DNA of 64,000 nucleotides, taken from the NCBI RefSeq assembly GCF_003725735.1, contig NZ_RJTM01000108.1, positions 1 through 64,000 of the forward strand, written 5' to 3'. Source of the stretch: Sinomicrobium pectinilyticum. GTDB lineage: Bacteria; Bacteroidota; Bacteroidia; Flavobacteriales; Flavobacteriaceae. The translations under genes and the position numbers were made by a program. The notes under the pieces were generated by a model, which was not told the DNA's origin, did no database searches, and worked only from the letters and a program-made list of their open reading frames with translations. This document shows positions 43,679-51,533 of the stretch, in pieces (position 1 is the stretch's first letter; every line of letters begins with the position of its first letter).

Positions 43679-44162
43679 CGGTTTTCCGGTTGTCGGTTGC
43701 CAGTTGTTATGGGGGTGTTTGTTATTATTATTTGAACCAAACCCATAAAAATCAATAATTATGACTACTTCTTACAGAGATCTTGAGATCTATAAGGTTT
43801 CATTCGAATTGTTTAGCAGGACGCACAAATTACCTTTACGCTTACCAAAATATGAACTGTTCGAGTTGGGGAGTCAGTTGTAAAGGTCATCGGATTCGGT
43901 TAATTCTAATATTGTGGAAGGTTATGGTCGAAAAAAATACAAAAACGATTTTGTGAAGTTTTTGATATATTCCCATTCCGGTAATGACGAAACCGTTAAT
44001 CATCTGGAAAAACTAAAGGTCCTATATCCCGGCTTAGGTGATGATATTTCCGAATTAGCAGAGCAATATCATGCATCAGGAGGAAAAATAGATAACTTTA
44101 AAGAATATGTAACTTCACACTGGAGGTTATAACCGATAACTGGACTGGTAACAGGAAAACCG
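43679..44162 (+). mobile_element. Inverted-repeat-bounded element with four-helix-bundle ORF (IVS-like)
   Basis: The arms start with a perfect 9-bp inverted pair, CGGTTTTCC (43679-43687) and GGAAAACCG (44154-44162). Inside, the left arm GGTTGCCAGTTGTTAT is matched, with a 3-nt gap, by the reverse complement of ATAACTGGACTGGTAAC on the right. The left arm also holds three 7-nt steps (CCGGTTG TCGGTTG CCAGTTG). Between the arms is a broken S23-like ORF. In 23S rRNA intervening sequences an S23 ORF likewise sits between inverted repeats; this copy lies between two protein genes. Confidence 0.5.
43761..44132 (+). pseudogene. Four-helix-bundle (S23/IVP-like) protein, in-frame stop
   Basis: ATG 43761 reads SYRDLEIYKVSFELFSRTHK and then LFELGSQL, meets TAA at codon 41 (43881-43883), and continues in the same frame with RSSDSVNSNIVEGYGRKK to a TAA at 44130-44132, 123 codons in all. 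The SQL-x-RSS-x-SV-x-SNIVEGYGR pattern is the core of the 23S rRNA intervening-sequence protein / four-helix-bundle family, where the stop position normally holds an arginine. Known: homologues include the Avd accessory protein of diversity-generating retroelements. One base change would restore the frame, so the break is recent or is read through. Confidence 0.82.
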
Positions 44163-44170
44163 GCAACCCC

Positions 44171-44803
44171 TCAGGGAATATTCAGATATTTATGTGTTTG
44201 CAGGGAGACTTTCCACCGGGGATTCTTCATGACGAAATTCACGATGTCGGGGATCATCTTCTCCCGGCGGCTCCATTCCGGTTGCAGGTACAGAATACAG
44301 TCTGTATTCACTTTTGCGGCCTGTTCTTCGGCAAAAGCAAAATCGTGCTGGTTGTAAATAATGACTTTTAATTCGTCTGCCTTTTCGTAAATATCATTCA
44401 GGGGAAGTTTTATTTTCTTCGGGGAAAGACAAATCCAGTCCCACGTACCCGTAAGCGGATATGCCCCCGAGGTTTCTATGTGTGTTTTAAGTCCCCTGGC
44501 TTTTAATCCGGCAGTCAGGGGCCCCATATCCCAGGTGAGGGGCTCTCCTCCGGTAATCACAATAGTGTCCGAATGTTTTGCCGCGTTTTCTATAATATGT
44601 TCTACTGCCGTGGGCGGATGGGTTTCTGCGTTCCAGCTCTCCTTTACGTCACACCAGTGGCATCCTACATCGCATCCGCCTACCCGTATAAAATACGCAG
44701 CAGTACCTTTGTGATATCCTTCTCCCTGTATGGTGTAGAATTCTTCCATTAAGGGAAGCATTTCTCCTTTCGCCACCAATCCTGAAACCTCTTCTTTTAT
44801 CAT
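44171..44803 (-). CDS. queE: 7-carboxy-7-deazaguanine synthase
   Basis: 210 residues. N-terminal EFYTIQGEGYHKGTAAYFIR is the QueE signature, followed by the radical-SAM cluster cysteines C44, C48 and C51 (GGCDVGCHWC) and the SAM-binding ITGGEPLTW. Known: converts 6-carboxytetrahydropterin to 7-carboxy-7-deazaguanine in queuosine (and other 7-deazapurine) synthesis. No other queuosine gene is next to it. A TATCTTTG box lies only 4 nt before the ATG. Confidence 0.95.
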   Translation of the reverse strand: MIKEEVSGLVAKGEMLPLMEEFYTIQGEGYHKGTAAYFIRVGGCDVGCHWCDVKESWNAETHPPTAVEHIIENAAKHSDTIVITGGEPLTWDMGPLTAGLKARGLKTHIETSGAYPLTGTWDWICLSPKKIKLPLNDIYEKADELKVIIYNQHDFAFAEEQAAKVNTDCILYLQPEWSRREKMIPDIVNFVMKNPRWKVSLQTHKYLNIP

Positions 44804-44807
44804 GGCA

Positions 44808-44815
44808 CAAAGATA
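44808..44815 (-). promoter_or_regulatory. -7 box (TATCTTTG) of queE, very short leader
   Basis: On the minus strand TATCTTTG matches TAnnTTTG exactly and ends 4 nt before the queE ATG, so the transcript would be leaderless or nearly so. A -33 element is not clear. Confidence 0.45.
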
Positions 44816-44975
44816 CGATAAGAAGTCGGAAAAGCGAATACTCCTTTCCCCGGATATGTGAAAGCCCCACCCGGGGAATATTTCTGATGAACAAATACAA
44901 ATGTGATATACGGGAATTAAAACTATATTTCGGTTTCTTAAAAATTAACTTATTTTTATACAAAAAAAATAGTAC

Positions 44976-46493
44976 ATGAGCCGGAGAGAGACCTTTTTCA
45001 AATACATTACGGACGGATATGCTACCAAGGGAGATGCTGTCATTCTTGGGGCAGCCATGCTGGATGGCGAACCCGTAACCAACGCCTATGTAAAAGTTCC
45101 GCTGAAAACATTTAACCGTCACGGACTGATTGCCGGGGCAACGGGGACCGGAAAAACCAAGACTTTGCAGATCTTATCCGAACACCTGTCACAACAGGGG
45201 ATCCCGGTATTGCAGATGGATATCAAAGGAGACCTGAGCGGCATTGCCAGGCCGGGAGAGGAAGCCGATTTTATACGGGAAAGACACGAAAAAATCGGGC
45301 TGCCATACGAATCACAGGGTTCCCCGGTGGAATTAATGACCATTTCAGACCAGGAAGGGGTTCGTCTCAGGGCTACGGTTTCGGAATTCGGGCCAGTACT
45401 TTTATCTCGTATTCTGGACCTTAATGATATCCAATCGGGAGTAATGTCGGTAGTATTCAAATATTGTGATGATAATCATTTTCCGTTACTTGACCTGAAA
45501 GACCTCCGGAAAGCATTACAGTACATCACGGATGAGGGCAAAAAGGAAATAGAGAAAGAATACGGAAGGATATCCACGGCTTCAACCGGCTCTATCCTGA
45601 GAAAACTGGTGGAACTGGAGCAACAGGGTGCCGACTTGTTCTTCGGAGAACGTTCATTTGAGATCGAAGACCTGATGCGGGTGGATGATAAGGGCAGGGG
45701 ATATATAAATATCATCCGCCTGACGGATATACAGGACAGGCCGAAACTCTTTTCCACTTTTATGCTCAGCCTGCTGGCGGAAATATACAACACCATGCCC
45801 GAACAGGGAGATACCGGAAGACCGGAACTGGTAGTTTTCATCGATGAGGCACATCTTATATTCGATGAAGCCAGCAAGGCACTACTGGACCAGATAGAGA
45901 GTATAGTGAAACTGATACGTTCCAAAGGTGTCGGGCTGTATTTCTGTACACAGCTTCCCACCGATGTCCCGGATGCCGTTCTGTCACAGCTGGGATTAAA
46001 GGTCCAGCACGCGCTCCGGGCCTTTACTGCCAAGGACAGGAAGGCTATCAAGCTCACGGCGGAGAATTATCCCGTGAGTGAATATTACGATACGGCTGCC
46101 GTACTCACCTCCCTTGGGACGGGAGAAGCCCTTATTACAGTACTGAATGAAAAAGGCAGGCCAACGCCCCTGGCGGCAACAATGCTCCGTGCACCCATGA
46201 GCAGGATGGACGTACTCACGGATGCGGAAATCAAGGAAATTACGGACAAATCCGGATTGATTAAAAAATATAATGAAACTGTTGACAGGGAGAGTGCTTA
46301 TGAAATGCTGAACAGGAAAATAGAACATGCCGAAAGCGAAGAAGCACAGGAGCAGGCGAAGAAGGAACGCGAAAAAGTGGAAAAAAGAACTTCAGGGCGT
46401 ACAAGTACAAGGATGAACCCGCTGGTAAAAGTGCTTACCAGTGCAACTTTTATACGCGGCGTATTCGGGGTTTTAAATAAATTATCCAGGTGA
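44976..46493 (+). CDS. HerA-like/DUF853 ATPase (YjgR family)
   Basis: 505 residues. Walker A GATGTGKT at 54-61, Walker B LVVFIDEAHLIF at about 287-298, and a sensor region GVGLYFCTQLPTDVPDAVLS. The N-terminal GDAVILGAAMLDGEPV and the helical tail (about 430-505, charged, coiled-coil) fit the helicase HerA-like C-terminal/DUF853 family. Known: hexameric P-loop ATPases related to HerA and FtsK; cellular job of DUF853 members is unclear. No NurA nuclease gene is adjacent. Single gene, its upstream region is AT-rich. Confidence 0.88.
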   Translation: MSRRETFFKYITDGYATKGDAVILGAAMLDGEPVTNAYVKVPLKTFNRHGLIAGATGTGKTKTLQILSEHLSQQGIPVLQMDIKGDLSGIARPGEEADFIRERHEKIGLPYESQGSPVELMTISDQEGVRLRATVSEFGPVLLSRILDLNDIQSGVMSVVFKYCDDNHFPLLDLKDLRKALQYITDEGKKEIEKEYGRISTASTGSILRKLVELEQQGADLFFGERSFEIEDLMRVDDKGRGYINIIRLTDIQDRPKLFSTFMLSLLAEIYNTMPEQGDTGRPELVVFIDEAHLIFDEASKALLDQIESIVKLIRSKGVGLYFCTQLPTDVPDAVLSQLGLKVQHALRAFTAKDRKAIKLTAENYPVSEYYDTAAVLTSLGTGEALITVLNEKGRPTPLAATMLRAPMSRMDVLTDAEIKEITDKSGLIKKYNETVDRESAYEMLNRKIEHAESEEAQEQAKKEREKVEKRTSGRTSTRMNPLVKVLTSATFIRGVFGVLNKLSR

Positions 46494-46626
46494 TGGACTT
46501 CCGCGGATCAAAGTCGTTGTTCTGTCGGATGTGTTAATGTGTTGTTATCTAAGGTGTTGCTTTAAAGTCCCTCGTTTTGGCATAATAGTTGGTTCTGCTC
46601 TGTTATGATTTAAAAAAACGGAACAG

Positions 46627-46992
46627 ATGAAAACGAAAGGAATCTTATTATTTGGAATCGCTGTGATGTCGTTTACCGGGCTGATGGCACAACCCCATGG
46701 AAAAGAATACCGTAAAGACATGGAAGAATACCACCGGGAAATACGAAAAAACCGGGAAGAGTACTACCGCGAACAGGAAAAACGGGAAAAAGAAGCCTAT
46801 AAGGATTATCTGAAGAGAGAAAGAAAAATGCGGAAGCATTATGCCAAACGGATGAAAAAAGGGAAAGGCTATCCGGTTTACTACAGGAACACGTATTACA
46901 TGGAATCGCCCTACCGGAGAAGTTCCGGCATCGCCATAGACGGTGAAGTAATTTTGCGTAATGGAAGTATCCGGATCGGATATTACGATTAA
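46627..46992 (+). CDS. Small exported basic protein, unknown
   Basis: 121 residues. Signal peptide ending GLMAQ, then a highly charged helix of about 60 residues rich in Lys, Arg, Glu and Tyr (YHREIRKNREEYYREQEKRE), and a short beta-rich tail (VILRNGSIRIGYYD). Likely periplasmic or surface-bound. No family recognised. Terminated by a bidirectional hairpin 30 nt after the stop. Confidence 0.7.
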   Translation: MKTKGILLFGIAVMSFTGLMAQPHGKEYRKDMEEYHREIRKNREEYYREQEKREKEAYKDYLKRERKMRKHYAKRMKKGKGYPVYYRNTYYMESPYRRSSGIAIDGEVILRNGSIRIGYYD

Positions 46993-47021
46993 TAACAGAA
47001 GTATATCTTTATATCACAAAC

Positions 47022-47051
47022 AAAAAGCCGGGAGTTCATTCCCGGCTTTTT
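47022..47051. terminator. Bidirectional terminator shared by convergent genes
   Basis: AAAAAGCCGGGA (47022-47033) pairs perfectly with TCCCGGCTTTTT (47040-47051) around a 6-nt loop. With T-runs on both strands it can end the small protein gene (plus) and the LytTR gene (minus). The last base overlaps the stop codon of the minus-strand LytTR gene (47051-47053). Confidence 0.9.
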
Positions 47052-47779
47052 TATAGTTCATCTTCCTCAGGCGGTTTGTTCAGTATTTTGTTCCGCACTT
47101 CGTTAAAATAGCTTCTCCCTATCGTATATCTTTGACCGCCTATTTCAATACTATTCCCTTCCAGGGCCTCAATCTTGTCCAAAGAAATCGTATAAGAGCG
47201 GTGTATGCGGATGAATTTATCCGCAGGGAGCTCATCGGTAAAACTGCTCAGGGTCTGGTGTACAATATATTTGCCGGAGTAGGTGTTTATTTTTATGTAA
47301 TCTTTCAGGCTTTCGATAACCGTAATCTCATCCAGGAATATCTTCTTCATTTTCTTTTTGTCTATTTTAATGAAGATAAACTTTCTTTCTCCCGGATCTC
47401 CGAAATCATTTTTTTGCCGGACGGAGTGCATACGGAAAACTTTATTAACAGCCATTACAAACCTGTGGAACGGTATAGGTTTGACCAGGTAATCCAGTAC
47501 CTCGAGTTCATAACTTTCCACGGCATGTTCTTCATATGCCGTAGTAATGACAACCATGGGTTTAATGTGCACACTCTTCAGGAAGTTAAGACCGTCCAGT
47601 ACCGGCATGTTAATATCCAGGAATATGAGGTCAACTTCATTCACCCGCATAAAATCAATACTGTCCAGAGCGTTGCTGAAAGTACTTATCAGTTCCAGTC
47701 CTCTGGTCTGGCCAATGTAATTTTTTAATACGTTGATAGCTAGAGGTTCATCGTCAATTACAATACATCGTATAACCAT
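47051..47779 (-). CDS. LytTR family response regulator (third system)
   Basis: 242 residues from ATG 47779; a TTG at 47842 would overlap the kinase but adds no receiver sequence. Receiver with IVIDDEPLA, phospho-acceptor D55 in LIFLDINMPVL and VLDYLVKPIPFHRF; LytTR domain (FIFIKIDKKKMKKIFLDEIT, IRIHRSYTISLDKI, RYTIGRSY). Follows its kinase by 55 nt. Divergent, with the kinase, from the N-glycan gene set starting at 49242, so it is a candidate regulator of that set. Confidence 0.92.
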   Translation of the reverse strand: MVIRCIVIDDEPLAINVLKNYIGQTRGLELISTFSNALDSIDFMRVNEVDLIFLDINMPVLDGLNFLKSVHIKPMVVITTAYEEHAVESYELEVLDYLVKPIPFHRFVMAVNKVFRMHSVRQKNDFGDPGERKFIFIKIDKKKMKKIFLDEITVIESLKDYIKINTYSGKYIVHQTLSSFTDELPADKFIRIHRSYTISLDKIEALEGNSIEIGGQRYTIGRSYFNEVRNKILNKPPEEDEL

Positions 47780-47834
47780 GTTGTGTGACTTTTTTATTTT
47801 AGGCCGATTGTTTTTTCTTATATCCTGAACGACA

Positions 47835-48923
47835 TCAGCCAACCTTGATTTTTAATTCTACTATAAATCTGTTGTCTTTTTCATAGATGTTCAGATCGTA
47901 TTCGTGTTTTTTGTATCCGAGGGCCAGTCTTTTCTTTACATTTTTAATGCCTATGCCCCCGGCCTGGTCTCCGGAATGTTCCCTATGGCATTCTTTGGGC
48001 ATGGTATTGGCCACTTTAAAGTACAGGAAATCTCCCTGCACATCAAAATCCATATCTATCCGGACCCCGTCAATATTTTTATTGGCCCCGTGTTTAAAAC
48101 AATTTTCTATAAAAGACAGCAACAGCATGGGGGGGATCTTTTTTCCTTCTATGTCACCTGAAATATTCATTTTTATTTTCAGGGAATCCCCGTAGCGTAT
48201 CCGTTCCAGGTCCAGATAGTTCTGAAGGCATAATATTTCTTTGGAAAGGCTTTGCTTGCGCTGCTTGGTCTCGTATAGCAGGTATCGCATCAGCTCCGAT
48301 AGTTTCAGTATGGTTTCCGGGGTTTTTTTGGACTGTTCTATGGACAGGGAATAAATATTGTTTAGCGTATTGAAAAAGAAATGCGGGGACACCTGGGTGC
48401 GGAGGAAACGCAGTTCGGTTTCCAGCTGTACCTTTTCCAGGTCTGCCGCCCTTTTGTGTTCCCGGAGCCAGTCGGCCGTAATTTTAATTGCGGTAACAAA
48501 AGACACTACGTAGAGCTCTCCCAGCATCATTTGTATTATGTAGTTAAAGGACAGGGTGGTAGTCTCTTCGGGGCCTTCCGGCCATACATTGGTACTTATC
48601 AGGAAATAGGTCAGGTAAAACTTGATCAGGACCATCACATAAATGGCAAGGATGATACATGCGGTATAAAGTATAAACTTTTTCCTGTAGATGAGCCTGG
48701 GCATGAGGTAATAAATATTAAAATAGCAGAGGGTCATATGAATGGGGAACCCTAAGAGGTTAGCTTTGAGAGAATACCAATAGTCATGGTAATAACTCCC
48801 CCATCGTATGGTGTTAAAAAGAAAATAAACCGACCAAAAAATAATGTGGTGTTTAATTTCAATCCGGTAATTGGAAGAGGGATTGAAATTAAAAAAGCTG
48901 CCTGTTTGTTTGTTTTGCATCAT
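47835..48923 (-). CDS. LytS-type sensor histidine kinase (third system)
   Basis: 362 residues. Four membrane helices (to about 150), coiled-coil linker, His_kinase domain with phospho-acceptor H181 in TQVSPHFFFNTLNN, HATPase with SFIENCFKHGANKN and GGIGIKNVKKRL. Paired with the LytTR regulator at 47051-47779. Promoter would be in the 318-bp spacer shared with the GH92 gene. Confidence 0.92.
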   Translation of the reverse strand: MMQNKQTGSFFNFNPSSNYRIEIKHHIIFWSVYFLFNTIRWGSYYHDYWYSLKANLLGFPIHMTLCYFNIYYLMPRLIYRKKFILYTACIILAIYVMVLIKFYLTYFLISTNVWPEGPEETTTLSFNYIIQMMLGELYVVSFVTAIKITADWLREHKRAADLEKVQLETELRFLRTQVSPHFFFNTLNNIYSLSIEQSKKTPETILKLSELMRYLLYETKQRKQSLSKEILCLQNYLDLERIRYGDSLKIKMNISGDIEGKKIPPMLLLSFIENCFKHGANKNIDGVRIDMDFDVQGDFLYFKVANTMPKECHREHSGDQAGGIGIKNVKKRLALGYKKHEYDLNIYEKDNRFIVELKIKVG

Positions 48924-49241
48924 AACCTTTCACATCCCTCCAGGATATGCTTTTTAATCATCCCCAACCTCGATTTTGTCTGATCCTGTCAATGCTTTCC
49001 TGCTTTCGTACCCATGCCTTATATTCCGGGCGACTTTTATGACGTTTGGCTCTTAAAAAATGTTGTTGGTCTAAATTTATTCGTTAAGTTCTCAAAAATA
49101 TAAATATTTGGTAACATCCCTGCGGGTTTAATTTACAAAGGGTTAATCCTGAAACCGGCAGAATAAAGAGGTATCGGGTTAATGGTAAGTAGATTAGAGG
49201 GATGCAATTAACAAATAAAGACGGACTTGACAAACTGTTGT
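48924..49241. other. 318-bp divergent spacer upstream of the N-glycan genes
   Basis: No ORF. AT-rich towards 49041-49141. I saw no LytTR-type direct repeat like that at 35547 and no clear palindrome, so the link between the LytS/LytTR pair and the GH92 gene rests on orientation only. Confidence 0.35.
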
Positions 49242-51533
49242 ATGAAAAAAAAATGTACTTCCTACGCATTGCTCGGAATGTTATGCGCCCTGGCCTCCTG
49301 TGGCAGGGTTGAGAAAAAGGAAAAAAGTGAACCGGAAGAGAAAAATCCTGTACTGACACAATATGCTGATCCCTTTATCGGGACCGGCGACCACGGACAT
49401 ACATATCCCGGGGCTACGGTCCCTTACGGGATGATCCAGCTCAGTCCCGATAACGGTATTGCCGGATGGGACTGGTGTTCCGGATACCATTATACCGATT
49501 CCGTTGCCGTAGGGTTCGGTCACCTGCATCTAAGCGGTACGGGGATCGGAGACCTGGCCGACCTGCTTTTTATGCCCGTAAATAAGGAGGTAGACCTGTC
49601 TGTTCCTGTTTCTTCAAGAGAAGATTACCCGTATAAATCAAAATATTCGCACGAAAATGAAACGGCAACTCCCGGTTATTACCAGGTATATCTGGAAGAT
49701 CATGAGGTGAATGCCGAACTTACCACATCAAAGCGGACCGGTTTCCATCGTTATACTTTTAAAGAGAATGATCCGCAATCCGTGGTGATCGATCTCGGGT
49801 TTGCCATCAACTGGGACAAGGCGCTGGATACCAGGATAACCGTAGAAGACGAAACAACCATAAGCGGTTACAGGCACAGTACCGGCTGGGCGAAGAACCA
49901 GAAACTGTTTTTTGTTGCTAAATTTTCCAAACCGTTAACAGCACATAACCTTTATGCCGATGCCAAAGAAGCGGAAGGGGCGGAAGAGGTCACCGGCGCC
50001 AAAACATCGGCGCAGTTGTTTTTCGATGAAAAGAGCGGAAAAACCCTGGAAGTAAAGCTCAGTCTTTCTTCCGTGAGCATAGACAACGCCAGGGAAAACA
50101 TGAAAGAGCGCAAAGGGTTTGACTTCAATGCCGTAAGGGAAGATGCAGAACAGGCATGGAACAGTACCCTCGACAAAATAGAAGTGGAGACACCGGTAGA
50201 TTCATTGAAAACCATTTTTTATACCGCGCTGTACCATACCCGCCTGGCTCCCGTTACTTTCAGTGATGCCAATGGTCAGTTCCGCCTGCAGAACGACAGT
50301 ATCGTTACCGCCGGGGATTATACGGCATATTCTACGCTTTCCCTCTGGGATACATTCCGTGCTGCACAACCGTTAATGACGCTGCTGGATACGGATAAAG
50401 TCTCGGATATTATCAACTCCATGCTGGTCTACTACGCAGAAAACAAGACCCTCCCCGTATGGACATTGTACGGTAATGAAACCTATACCATGACCGGCAA
50501 TCATGCCATTCCGGTAATTACCGAAGCTATTATGAAAGGGATCAAGGGCTTTGATATCAATGAAGCCTATGAGGCCATGAAAGTAACGATGATGAAGGAT
50601 GAGGAAAGCCGTGGTGTGAAATTTTATAAGGAATATGGCTATGTGCCCTATAATCTCCTGGATGAGTCCGTAACCATAACACTGGAGTTTGCCTATGACG
50701 ATTGGTGTATTGCACAGGTGGCGAAAAAACTCGGGAAAGAGGAAGACTACAAGTATTTTTCGGACAGGGCGAATGCCTTTAAGCACCTCTATGATCCGGA
50801 AAGCGGGTTTATGCGGGGAAAATCGGATAAGGGACAATGGCACGAACCATTCGACCCCAAACTCTCCATTCACAGAAAAGGGACCGACTATACCGAAGGA
50901 AATGCATGGCAGCACAGCTGGTTTGTCCTTCATGATGTAGATGGGCTGATAACATTGCACGGAGGAAAAGAACCCTTTACCGATATGCTGGAACAATTGT
51001 TTACGGAAAGTTCCGAAATTACGGGAGGAGATGCTTCCCCTGACATTTCGGGGCTGATAGGCCAGTATGCTCATGGTAACGAACCGAGCCATCATATCGC
51101 CTACATGTTCAATTTTGCGGGAGAGCCGTGGCGTACACAATATTGGGTGAGGGAGATATTAAATACCCAGTACGATACCACCCCGGCGGGGCTTAGCGGA
51201 AATGAAGATTGTGGCCAGATGTCTGCCTGGTACGTATTCAGTGCCATGGGGATTTACCCGTACAACCCTTCTTCGGGTACCTACCAGATAGGCAGCCCGA
51301 TTTTTGAAAAGTCGGTGATCAAAGTATCGGAAGAGGAATTGTTTACCATTAAAGCAAATAACGTATCAGATAAGAACATATACATACAGTCTGCTACGTT
51401 GAACGGAGAAGAATTCAACCGGACCTACATCACCCATGACGAAATAACCGCCGGAGGCGAACTGGAATTCGAAATGGGGCCTGAACCGAATAAGAACTGG
51501 GGTGTTCGAGCCGAAAAACAGGTGAATGAATAG
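49242..51533 (+). CDS. GH92 alpha-mannosidase lipoprotein
   Basis: 763 residues from ATG 49242 (a start at 49227 adds five residues). Lipoprotein signal with LCALASCGR. GH92 landmarks: N-terminal beta-sandwich opening QYADPFIGTGDHGHTYPGAT and FGHLHLSGTGIGDL, (alpha/alpha)6 barrel with TLSLWDTFRAAQPLMTL, EGNAWQHSWFV and GNEPSHHIAYMFNF, and the near-C-terminal GNEDCGQMSAWYVFSAMG. Known: calcium-dependent exo-alpha-mannosidases; the EPSHH motif is the form found in alpha-1,2-acting members. Expected to trim high-mannose N-glycans. Overlaps the symporter gene by 8 nt. Confidence 0.93.
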   Translation: MKKKCTSYALLGMLCALASCGRVEKKEKSEPEEKNPVLTQYADPFIGTGDHGHTYPGATVPYGMIQLSPDNGIAGWDWCSGYHYTDSVAVGFGHLHLSGTGIGDLADLLFMPVNKEVDLSVPVSSREDYPYKSKYSHENETATPGYYQVYLEDHEVNAELTTSKRTGFHRYTFKENDPQSVVIDLGFAINWDKALDTRITVEDETTISGYRHSTGWAKNQKLFFVAKFSKPLTAHNLYADAKEAEGAEEVTGAKTSAQLFFDEKSGKTLEVKLSLSSVSIDNARENMKERKGFDFNAVREDAEQAWNSTLDKIEVETPVDSLKTIFYTALYHTRLAPVTFSDANGQFRLQNDSIVTAGDYTAYSTLSLWDTFRAAQPLMTLLDTDKVSDIINSMLVYYAENKTLPVWTLYGNETYTMTGNHAIPVITEAIMKGIKGFDINEAYEAMKVTMMKDEESRGVKFYKEYGYVPYNLLDESVTITLEFAYDDWCIAQVAKKLGKEEDYKYFSDRANAFKHLYDPESGFMRGKSDKGQWHEPFDPKLSIHRKGTDYTEGNAWQHSWFVLHDVDGLITLHGGKEPFTDMLEQLFTESSEITGGDASPDISGLIGQYAHGNEPSHHIAYMFNFAGEPWRTQYWVREILNTQYDTTPAGLSGNEDCGQMSAWYVFSAMGIYPYNPSSGTYQIGSPIFEKSVIKVSEEELFTIKANNVSDKNIYIQSATLNGEEFNRTYITHDEITAGGELEFEMGPEPNKNWGVRAEKQVNE

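Noticed and set aside
43679-43711. Short CGGTTG-like steps taken as a CRISPR or tandem repeat array
   Set aside because: Only three degenerate 7-nt steps without spacers; better explained as one arm of the inverted-repeat element.
44649-45122. 157-codon minus-strand ORF spanning the queE start and the HerA-like start
   Set aside because: It overlaps two well-supported genes and the AT-rich promoter region between them; product not protein-like.
50373-51140. 255-codon minus-strand ORF opposite the first GH92 gene
   Set aside because: It lies wholly within a gene with clear GH92 motifs on the plus strand, and its product has no signal, domain or sensible composition.
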